Part shown: one piece after another, positions 55,978 to 64,000 of the stretch
Numbering within the stretch: position 1 is the first letter of the stretch
Layout of the letters: each line of letters opens with the position of its first letter
From: Dactylorhiza incarnata
Taxonomy: Eukaryota > Streptophyta > Magnoliopsida > Asparagales > Orchidaceae
NCBI GenBank assembly: GCA_033032865.1
Contig: JAWHQI010000004.1
Span: 20,380,001 to 20,444,000, forward strand
Length of the DNA: 64,000 bases
Direction of reading: 5' to 3'
Program-made: the position numbers and the translations under genes
Notes under the pieces: generated by a model
Databases searched by the model: none
The model's input: only the letters and a program-made list of their open reading frames with translations
Told to the model about the DNA's origin: nothing

Positions 55978-56843
55978 TGGATTTCCTTGATTCCATTCAA
56001 ACCCGCGTGGATAAGGGTAGTGACCGGAAGAAGGATGAAGAACGAAAGGAGAAGGATGCCCGGAAAAGAAGAAAGGGTCACCGATCTGACAAGACCGCCC
56101 GGTCTTCGAAGGTGGAACCTTCCGGATCTAAGAAGAATACCTGTGAGAAAACTGCAGAAGAGAAGAAAGCGGCCGAAGAGTTGTCGGCCAGGAAGAGGGC
56201 TGTGGAGGAAGGGGCGGCCAATGTTAAGTAAGAGGCGGCCAAGGCTAAAGCCGCAAAAGAAGAGGCGGCCAAGGCTAAAGCCGCCGAAGAAGAGGCGGCC
56301 AAGGCTAAAGCCGCCGAAGAAGAGGCGGCCAAGGCTAAAGTCACCGAAGAAGAGGCGGCCAAGGCTAAAGCCGCCAAAGAAGAGGCGGCCAAGGCTAAAG
56401 CCGCCGAAGAAGAGGCGGCCAAGGCTAAAGACGCCGAAGAAGAGGCGGCCAAGGCTAAAGCCGCCGAAGAAGAGGCGGCCAAGGCTAAAGCCGCCGAAGA
56501 AGAGGCGGCCAAGGCTAAAGCCGCCGATGAAGAGGCGGCCAAGGATAAAGCCGTCGAAGAAGAGGCGGCCAAGGCTAAAGCCGCCGAAGAAGAGGCGGCC
56601 AAGGCTAAAGCCGCCGAAGAAGAGGCGGCCAAGGCTAAACGTTCGGGGGTCACACCATATGAGAAGTCCTTAGAGAAGAAGTCGTCAGAACTCGGTGCGG
56701 ATCATTCTACACCCTCCTTTGACATGGAGTTTACTCCGTCGGGGACTCCTCATATAAAACTGAATGTTGAAGAAGGGGAAGTTGTCTCTTCCAAACCGAA
56801 TGGGTTATCAACCTCGTCGGTGCTGATTTTTGATGATTCCAGC
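55978..56843 (+). pseudogene. Tat-F antisense gene 2, 5' portion
   Basis: It starts MDFLDSIQTRVDKGSDRKK, nearly the same as Tat-E gene 2. A basic stretch is followed by a stop at about 56229, then fourteen 30-bp repeats encoding mostly EEAAKAKAAE (56221-56640), then the segment matching Tat-E 7140-7320 (FDMEFTPSGTPHIKLN, LIFDDS). It is cut at 56843 by the LTR of Tat-G. The upstream region lacks the TATAAAA seen in Tat-E because of a local deletion. This is the only remaining part of the Tat-F internal region. Confidence 0.8.
56221..56640 (+). repeat. 30-bp minisatellite within gene 2 of Tat-F (14 units)
   Basis: Units of GAGGCGGCCAAGGCTAAAGC plus a ten-base remainder are almost identical, with only scattered changes. 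Each encodes ten residues of Ala/Lys/Glu with high helix propensity. Tat-E gene 2 has about five diverged units at the same place, so the array grew recently in the Tat-F copy. Confidence 0.93.
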
Positions 56844-57914
56844 TGTTGAAACCGATTTCTCGGTCTCTTGTGGAGCTCGGGGCCCTCACCGAAATGAGGG
56901 GCAGCTAGCCCTTACCGGTCCCTCGGGAGAGGTAAGGCTGACGATTTGAACAAAGAACAAAGAACCTAGTCTCAGCGAGGAGGTCCCTCCACTAACCCGG
57001 AAGATTGTTGAGCGCTTCCCCTCCCAAGCCAAAGCTAAGACTCGGGCACCTTGGAGAGCTAGAGAGCCCAAACCAAAGCGACCTAGGGAGAGAAGAGCTC
57101 AAGGATAATGAACCGCCTCTTCCAAGGTGCCCTTCAAGGTCTATTTATAGATTTTGGTTTTGTGGTCTGTCAATAGCCAACTCCCGCTGTCCGTTCTTAC
57201 TATCCGCACCCCAAATTGGTCTGCTAACAGCCAAACTCCGCTGTCCGGAGGGGCTAACCGCAGACCACCAGGGGTTTTCTGGTAAAAGACCATCCCAATT
57301 ACCAGCGAACCCGAGACCCTCGACCTGTTCAGCGAACATGAGGTTCGCCAAGGCCACCTAGCGAGCTCCTTCGGCTGGCTGGCTCGCCTCTTCCCGGGCT
57401 CGCCCCCACCTGCGCTCGCCCTCGGTCGCCTGGCGAACTCCTTCGGGCGGCTGGCTCGCCTGTCTCTACGGCTCGCCCGCTGAACCACTCCTTAGCGGGT
57501 CGAGCTCGCCAAAATGGCTATCTGTACCCCAGAAATGGCTATTTGCACCCCAAGGGCCCAGACCTGCCCAGCGAGCTCCTCCGACCGGCTGGCTCGCCTC
57601 TTCCCGGGCTCGCCCCCATCTGGGCTCGCCTTCGGTCGCCTGGCGATCTCCTTCAGCCGGCTGGCTCGCCTGTCTCTACGGCTCGCCCGCTGAACCACTC
57701 CTTAGCGGGTCGAGCTCGCCGAAATGGCTAACTGTACCCCAGAAATGGCTATTTGCACCCCAAGGGCCCGGACCTGCCCAGCGAGCTCCTCCGACCGGCT
57801 GGCTCGCCTCTTCCCGGGCTCGCCCCCTTCCTGGGTTCGCCTTTGGTTGCCTGGCGAACTGGGCAGGTCGTGCGAACTTGGAACCCCTTTCCTGGCGAAC
57901 ATCGGGGTTGTACA
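56844..57914 (-). repeat. 3' LTR of Tat-G
   Basis: The left edge TGTTGAAACC and right edge GGTTGTACA give TG...CA ends on the minus strand. A TATA-like CTATAAATAG lies at 57141-57150 (minus). U3 holds a 210-bp repeat, TGAACCACTCCTTAGCGGGT at 57481 and again at 57691, present about two and a half times between 57358 and 57860. Both edges are inferred without a second LTR. Confidence 0.7.
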
Positions 57915-57930
57915 CAATCCCCGCTCTTCG
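57915..57930 (-). promoter_or_regulatory. Polypurine tract of Tat-G
   Basis: The minus strand reads GAAGAGCGGGGATTG up to the LTR start, sharing GCGGGGATT with the other Tat elements. Confidence 0.55.
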
Positions 57931-58027
57931 CGAGGTTGTCTTGAGCTCGCGAAGAAACATCCAACCCTGGTGTTCGCCGATTCGGCTAACGTGGCGGGAA
58001 TCTTGTGGTGGGTCCCATGCCCAAATC

Positions 58028-58035
58028 TATAAATA
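58028..58035 (+). promoter_or_regulatory. TATA box of Tat-G gene 2
   Basis: TATAAATA stands 68 bases before the ATG of gene 2, between the gene and the LTR. The position matches the TATA-like boxes in Tat-B, D and E. Confidence 0.5.
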
Positions 58036-58102
58036 CCGTCCGCCGCGGCTAGTGATCAAGCTTTTTCTTCCCCATCATCCTCGCGGAAAACAACTTCTCA
58101 GA

Positions 58103-59316
58103 ATGTCCTCCACGCTGAGCGCGCGAGATCGACTGAAGGCTTCAAGAGAGATGGCGAAGTCCCAGGTCGCCGAGCGCAACGCCTGGATGTTCAACTTGGC
58201 CACATCTCCTTCCCCACAGCCTAAGAAGGCCAAGACGGTTTGGATGTCGCAGGGGGAGGATGTGTCGTCGCCTCCTGCCTCGCCCCCGCCGCCGGATACC
58301 GGGCTCGCACAACAGGTATTCTTCGTCTAGACTTTTTTACATCGCCTACCCATTTACTCCTTTTCCTCTCGCAGAACCCTCCACCCGAGGAACGTATGGC
58401 GGGCCTCACGCTGACCTCCTCTCGCCCTCCGTCCCCCGCAAGGTTGGGATCGCTAGATGCTGGGATCGGGACTTCGACTCAGCTGGCGCCGACCTCGCGA
58501 CCCCGTAAGTCATGCGTATCCTCCCTTATCTCCGCTTAAGTCCGTGTGATATCTACTCGTTGGTGGCCTATGCAGATACCGCACCGCCGAGTCCCAAGGA
58601 GAAAGTCTCCACCCCGGTGAACTCACCGGTCCCGCCTAAGGTTAATGTGGCGACCCTTGGCTTCGGTCTGATGGGTAGGCGAAGTCCAGGCGGCTCGCTT
58701 CTCGACGGCGCCCAAGTCGCGGAGAGAGTGGTGTACCCTCCTGGTCTGGGGAAACCCAACGTCCCGGGATTCCGCGAAAACATCCAGGGTCGGCCGGAGT
58801 CTTCGCGCAAGCCCCGTCGCGAGTCTTCCTCCTCGCTAGGTTAGCATGTTTTCGCGAGCTCCCATCTCTTGCTCGTCCCCGGATCCTACTAACTCTTCCT
58901 TCGTTGAAATCCCAGGAGCCACCCCTGAGTCAGAGCACGGGAGGATGGAGATGTCACCACCGCCTTCGCCTAGCCAGATTGAAGACTTCTTGGGTGACCC
59001 TGGCGACCCCGTGCGGATGAAGAGTCGGGTGTCCGAGGTGCTTCAGAAGCACGGCATGATGTTACGCGAGTTGGAGGAGCGGTATGACGCGGACCGGGCT
59101 GCCTTTGACGAGAGATTCGCCGTGTTGGAAGACGCGAATGTGCGCTTGATCGCCGAGGCGGAGCCGGTGCCTCGCGCAGATGTTACCTCGCCCGGCGTGC
59201 ACATCTCGCGGGGCGAGGATCAAGCACACCTAATCCTGCGCGAGTTTAAAGCGCTTCGCGAATACCATTATCCGAGAGTGCCGCCGCGTGCGGGCAAGCG
59301 GGGTCGGGGTCGCTAG
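58103..59316 (+). CDS. Tat-G antisense gene 2 (spliced coiled-coil protein)
   Basis: Four exons are predicted from GT-AG junctions that join open frames: 58103-58315, 58375-58504, 58576-58839 and 58916-59316. Introns are about 60-75 bp. The protein starts MSSTLSARDRLKASREMAK, has Pro/Ser-rich middle exons, and a last exon with a short coiled coil (LRELEERYDADRAAFDERFA) and a basic end (KRGRGR). Sequence similarity to gene 2 of the other elements is slight; the assignment rests on position beside the LTR, exon style and the coiled coil. No stop is seen if the predicted introns are removed. Function unknown. Residual uncertainty concerns the exact splice sites. Confidence 0.6.
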
Positions 59317-59880
59317 AAATGGCTTCCTTACCCCTGAGGCTGCCGCGGGTTTAATTCTACTATCCTTTTGCTTTTATTTCTTTCATGACGTCTGTTGAAC
59401 AATATCTGGTGTGGTGATATTCGCGAGTCCGTCGCGACTCGCCTTTTATCGTTTTTCCTTTTTAATTTTTCCCTTTATTTCTGTGGTGTGCATGTGGTTT
59501 ATTCGGTTCGTCCGCTGTGTTTGATATGATCGCCCTCGCGGAGCGCTTGCGAGCTTCTGTGCAACGCTATGCCTGGACCCCTTTTCCTCGCGGGCCGGCC
59601 TTGGGCGGGACTCAATTACCGCGCGACGGCGAGCCCTGGCTCGCAAGACTGCAGTCCCTTTGAGCATAAATCTACTTTATTTTAGCTATCCGCACTCCCG
59701 ACGCTTTGATTCCCGTGCCCACCCGAATTTCTTATAAATAGTTCGGATTCACTCTCCTACCCGTCGCATTTATTTCTCCAGTCTTCTCGCGTCTACGCTC
59801 ATCTCCGTTCTCGCAAGATCGTGCTCGCGTTCGCTGCTTGTAAGTTGCCTCTTCCTGACTCGATGCGGACGAATCAGCAA
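59317..59880. other. Spacer between the two antisense genes of Tat-G
   Basis: It holds the TATA-like TATAAATA at 59733-59740, about 140 bases before the ATG of gene 1. No gene is seen. Confidence 0.55.
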
Positions 59881-61290
59881 ATGGGAGCGGATGGCGAGAG
59901 CGAGGGGCGGTCAAAATGCGCCTCAGCATTTCAAGCCCACGAGTTCTACTGCGCGAACATCACAGCCGAGGAGTATAAACTCGCTGTGGACCGCTATCTC
60001 CCGGAGGGTTATTCGGCTCGCTGTCCGAGTGAGAGATCTACATTGAACGAGACCGGGGCTGACGAGCTCGCGATCCCCATAACGCACTTCGAGAATGGGT
60101 TGCGACTCCCTTTGTGGCCTGAAATTCGTCAGGTACTTCTCCCAGCCTTCTCGGTGCTTCGTGCCCGCTATAGCAACTTTCTCATCGTTCTTTGTAGGTG
60201 TTGCGGTATTATGGGGTGTTACCGAGCTAGTTGAACCCAAATGCGATCGCGGATATTGTCGCGTTCGCCAGTTACCTGCGGGAGGAGAGGATCGAGTTCA
60301 GCCTCCTCGTCTTCCGCAAGGTATTTTCCTTCCGCGCCTTCCGAGACGGGACTACCTATTTCGCGAGTCAGCACTTCACCGTCTGCGAGACGGTGAACAA
60401 GAGTCACTATTGGACCCAGAAGTTCCTCCTGGTGAAGGGACCCTTCGGCAATCTTCACTTCACCCCCCTCCAGCGGGATGACACTACTTACCGCCCTCCG
60501 AGCTCGCTGAGTGGTGGCGACGCCAAACTTCTCCAATACCTCTCCGACAAGAACTTTGAAGTCTCCTATCTGCGGCGCAATGTCGACTCGCTACTCGCCG
60601 TTCCTCAAGGGGAAGGTAGGGCTCGCTCTCGCCCCACTCTCCTCTCCTTTCTTCGTTGTATAACGCTCTTATTTTACAGGCGAGCACGAGATCCCTGTTA
60701 ATCCCCCGCACGCACAAGGCATCACTCTCACGGCGGACACCCTCGCGACTGCGGCGGCAGAGGCTTGCCGCGATCTTCCCGCCGTCGGGTCCGGCAAGAA
60801 GCGGCCTCCTTCTGCGAGTCAGCCGGGTTCGCGGTCCTCCAAGAAGTTGAAGGGAAAGACCCTCGCTACCAAGGATAGGAGCGCGGTCGTCTATCTAAGC
60901 GAGACCGACGGCTCGCCTCCTTCCCCTGCGAAAAGGCCTGACCCCCCGGCGGACCAGGGCGCTGGGAGTTCTTCCGTGACCCCCCAACCCAAAGGCCACA
61001 GGAACTTCGGTCTGGGCGAGAAAGTTTCTGACATCCTCGGCGAACCCCTGCTCTCTTGGGACCCCAATGCCAACCGGATTTCCTGCTCCACCCTTCACCC
61101 CTCCTGGGTAGAGCTCGGTAAGGCTGGGGAGGAGGCGTTCTCTCTCTCCTTCGGCTTATATGGCCGCGAGGACGCCGCTGCTTATAAAGATATGGGGCCA
61201 CGGCAACTGGTCTATGAAGAAATGCGAGCCCAGTTCCGTTCGACGGAACTCGCGCATATGGCGGGGCGCTGTCACAACCCGCATTTTCTC
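59881..61290 (+). pseudogene. Tat-G antisense gene 1 (PF04195-like), 3' end lost
   Basis: The ATG at 59881 (MGADGESEGRSK) is chosen because it resembles the MGAKRQ start of Tat-D; an ATG at 59863 in the same frame is an alternative. Exons are 59881-60132, 60198-60615 and 60680 onward, with GT-AG introns. The first intron is extra compared with Tat-B, D and E. Conserved blocks are LAIPITHFENGLRLP, YYGVLP, LNPNAIADIVAFASYLREE and FSLLVFRKVFSFRA. A TAG stands where the other copies have CAG (Gln of VVPGQ), at about 60228. Exon 3 has a basic KKLKGKTL stretch and a region matching the helical middle of Tat-E. Similarity ends at about 61290. This distant copy shows the gene is an old, retained part of the lineage. 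Confidence 0.72.
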
Positions 61291-64000
61291 AGGAATTAAG
61301 AATATCAGAGGAAGAGAAAATACGCATCATGATGCCACGTCATGCAGGAGACAACTGCAGACGCTCAGGCGGGAATCTATTACTTGATAGTTGAAAACAT
61401 GATTGCACGATAACCATTATTTGAAATCATATATTAGGGTTTAGAGTCGGAACTGTGTCTCTCAGTTCGTGGATCAACTAGTCCACAGAGAAAATTATAT
61501 ATGTAACTGCAGCGGAAAAACACTTGATTTAGTTCATTTAAGGTCCTATATGCACGTGAAGGCAGGACATAAAGTATATGATATGCACTTAACTAGGCGT
61601 AGTATAAGAATAGAAAATATCTTTAGGTGACTTTAAAACTAAGGGTTTTAGTTAAAAATGATGAGATGAAGATGAATGAAAAGCCATTTTATCACTATAA
61701 TGCACCTAGTCATAAATCATTCCCAGAGAGTAAGGTATCAGATCTAAAAACAGTGGCATAAACTGGTAAGTAAATTATAAAGTATCAAAGAGGCACAATG
61801 GGTGTCAACAAGCTGACACTAACCCATTGGCCCAAACTAGCATGTCTGAACACAAGGAGAAGCAAACAACAACAACTACTACTACCTCGCAGCAGCGGGG
61901 TGAACAGCAGCTAAAAACTCCCGAAGACTTCGGGCTACTCCACTAACCGCTACGGATCTGAACCTGAGGCATTCAATAAACAAGAACGCCTCAGCAAGGG
62001 AATTGCAAGTGGAAAGAAATAAGGAAAAGACAAGCAATAAAGGCATACGGGGTACCAACCCAAGCCTGATTCACTGAAAAAGAAGCTCGGAAACAAGGAG
62101 CTAAGCAAAGCACCAAGTGCAACCAAATGTCATAAGTAGGAGCAAGTATAAATTAATTATCTTGTAAATTTTCATACATGAGACTGATCAGCTCAAATAA
62201 ACGGGTGCGGTTTCTTACCTCCGCAACCCAAGCCCAAAACCAGGTGGGGGTACTTCTAGACCCAACCACCCAAACACGGCCCACAGGAACACAGGCAACG
62301 CCTGCTGATCACGTCCTTGAAATGGCCACCGTGCAAAGCTAAAAGCATATATTCATTTTAATTAAATCATTAAGACACGGGACGAAGCCCGAGAAACAAT
62401 CAACAGGGATACCCTAAGAGATAGGGTCAAAGCAAGGCACACACCGATCAAGATGAATCACAAGCGAAACCAAAGATTTGCAAGATCACAGCAGGTTTAG
62501 AATTTTGATAGGAGGTAAACATGATCAAAGACGCAATGCAGTTATTAGCAACATCACCGCATACTGCTAACATCACAAATACTAAGAAGAGACACCCTAA
62601 GGATAGGGTCACCATGAGACAACTGCTGATCAAACGATTCATAAGGGGAAACTCGGAGTCATTGAACCAAAAAGGCAAAGGGGTTCAAGCTCGAGGGATT
62701 CACGGTCAAGGACACCCAAGAGACTTGGGCAAAACTCCTTGTACCCTTGTAAGAGGCACAAGGTTTCAAGAAGGAGGAGAAGTAATCAGAGGCATAACTC
62801 ATGACGAATCATAAGAGTAAACTCAAACATTATCAGACCACCACGAGTAAAAGAATTCAAGAAAAAGGGATTCAAGATCGGGAGCACCGAAGGGATACTG
62901 GCAACATCCTTGTGCGCTTGAGAGGACACAAGATTTAAACATGAGAATCGCAACGGAATCACATGCGCTCCTGGCGGGGTTCCAAGGGGCCGCGCCCCTG
63001 GCGGGGTGTGGGGCAGAGCCCCGTCCAAAATTTTGAAATCCCACCACCAGAAACCACACAAAAATCACATAAAAATTTAGGACTTCTCGAAAACTACAAG
63101 GAACTTCTCAAGAGACAAAAGGATTTCTCGAGGGATGGGGGAAAGTCTCGAGAGCTCAAGGATTTCTCGAGAGGAGCATTTCTCGAGAGGAAGGCAGTTT
63201 CTCGAGAGATGGGGGGAATGTCTCGAGAGCTCAAGGATTTCTCGAGAGGAGCATTTCTCGAGAGGAAGGCAGTTTCTCGAGAGATGAGAATGATTTCTCG
63301 AGAGATAGGCAATTTCTCGAGACATCTGAAATTAGCAAGAAGAAAGAAAATGGGAGTTTACCCAGCTCACGGTTTCCTCCAGGGAAAAACTATCCGATGC
63401 TTAGCGAGGAAGAACAATCAAGAATGCTTACTACCAAACCAACACTCCAAGATTTAAGTTAAACTGTGCGACATGAAATCGACACAAGCAAAGCAATACT
63501 ACAAGAAACGAAAGGGAAGGAGGAGGAAGCCACTTGCCTTAAACCTCGCTAACTCGAAGATCTCCGCTCCGAAAGCTATGGATCGGCTAGGGAAACACAC
63601 GAGCACAGATTCCTGAAACTTTTCGGATCAAAAGGAGGGGTTAGGTCACCACCAAAGCTCCCAAAACTCCACGAAACGAGAAAGGCTTACCGCTAGAACG
63701 AAGATCTCGCCGAGAGCTTTCCAAATCTTCAAACCAAACTCGATTCCGACCACTACAGCCCTAGGAATCGCCGGTTGAAGGCTCCACGAAGCTCCGCTCT
63801 CGCCCTAACCCTCGGCGGCTGATTTTGATCGAGGAAGGAGATGAATAGGGAAGGGAAGGATTTTAGGTTTATATATAAACCTAATTCATTATTTAAATAA
63901 TTAATTAATCCTCCAAATTACTTAAAACTGCGAGGGCGACCAAAACACCTCGGATTTCTACGAAATTCGCACCCTAACTAAAACACGGCGCTACGAATCC
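61291..64000. other. Unclassified repetitive region, possible LTR of another element
   Basis: No gene is recognised. Four loosely similar blocks contain CACCCTAAGGATAGGGTCA-like motifs (about 62400-62930). A GC-rich palindromic stretch (GGGGCAGAGCCCC, about 63010-63025), the TCTCGAGAG cluster, and at 63870-63890 a TATATATAAA-type box read leftwards before a leader-like GC-rich stretch with a GGTAAG splice-donor-like site (about 63688) are visible. This arrangement resembles the long LTRs of chromovirus-type (Tekay/Del) elements on the minus strand, but no primer site, target duplication or second LTR is visible. Confidence 0.3.
63118..63325. repeat. TCTCGAGAG palindrome cluster
   Basis: The palindrome TCTCGAGA recurs about a dozen times, spaced by short purine-rich phrases such as GGAAGGCAGTT and GCTCAAGGATT. 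A block of about 70-80 bp is duplicated (about 63130-63215 and 63217-63290). The open frame through it is a by-product. Confidence 0.85.

Larger units (their letters stand above)
56844..61290 (-). mobile_element. Tat-G: diverged Tat-lineage element, 3' part
   Basis: An LTR (56844-57914) is followed rightwards by a purine tract and by genes 2 and 1 on the plus strand, the same order as the 3' part of Tat-E. Nucleotide similarity to the other Tat elements is low, yet the gene layout, intron style, protein blocks and GCGGGGATT purine motif are shared. The element is lost beyond about 61290. Its insertion into Tat-F gene 2 is shown by the break at 56843. Confidence 0.75.

Noticed and set aside
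56078..56653. Minus-strand Ala/Ser-rich open frame over the same repeat
   Set aside because: An antisense by-product of a repeat whose period is divisible by three; no homologous start or flanks.
55987..56673. Open frame rich in Lys/Arg/Pro repeats (228 codons)
   Set aside because: It is the out-of-frame reading of the 30-bp repeat in gene 2; the gene frame encodes the Ala/Lys/Glu repeat and continues into conserved flanking blocks.
62963..63457. 164-codon open frame over the TCTCGAGAG cluster
   Set aside because: Low-complexity repeat translation without conserved domain or sensible start context.

Overview
This is plant nuclear DNA consisting almost entirely of nested LTR retrotransposons. 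The dominant family is Ty3/gypsy of the Tat (Tat/Ogre/Retand-type) lineage: a gag with a CHHC knuckle, a DTG protease, a YVDD reverse transcriptase with RNase H, a second (archaeal-type, aRH) RNase H before the integrase, a very long 3' region, and genes on the strand opposite to gag-pol. The abundance of nested elements suggests a medium or large angiosperm genome. I cannot name the species and see no convincing host gene.

Layout, left to right. Tat-A (minus strand, cut by the left edge) occupies 1-5841 and sits inside the 3' LTR of an older minus-strand element, Tat-E (5842-55823). Tat-E is split by four later arrivals: Tat-A, Tat-B with a truncated second copy, Tat-C (8666-29897), Tat-D (30645-44556, complete, with duplicated GATAG), and a Ty1/copia-type solo LTR (48351-49421, duplicated GTCTC). 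Tat-B itself holds a complete, recent, non-autonomous Athila-type element (21127-27132, duplicated ACCGT, tRNA-Asp primer site). Removing the insertions leaves Tat-E at about 13.8 kb, close to Tat-D (13.9 kb) and Tat-B (about 13.5 kb). The right-hand LTR of Tat-E (54855-55823) is shared with another internal region, Tat-F, which is broken at 56844 by the LTR of a more diverged relative, Tat-G (56844 to about 61290). From about 61290 to the right edge lies repetitive DNA with no recognised gene.

Each Tat element has one plan: LTR, short leader, gag-pro-pol in one frame, a 3' trailer with tandem hairpin repeats, then two genes on the opposite strand followed by a purine tract and the second LTR. 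Antisense gene 1 encodes a protein of the 'putative gypsy type transposon' family (PF04195-like) with an acidic, serine-rich tail. Antisense gene 2 encodes a lysine-rich, coiled-coil protein. Both have GT-AG introns, and most copies have a TATA-like box upstream of the ATG. All gag-pro-pol copies carry stops or frameshifts, so none of these elements looks autonomous now.

The most interesting signals are an array of 4-5 hairpins per element downstream of pol, whose stems differ in sequence but keep pairing (covariation), and the pair of spliced antisense genes conserved even in the diverged Tat-G. Others are a primer-site region resembling the inside rather than the 3' end of a tRNA, shared-LTR tandem arrangements, and palindromes beside the LTR TATA boxes.
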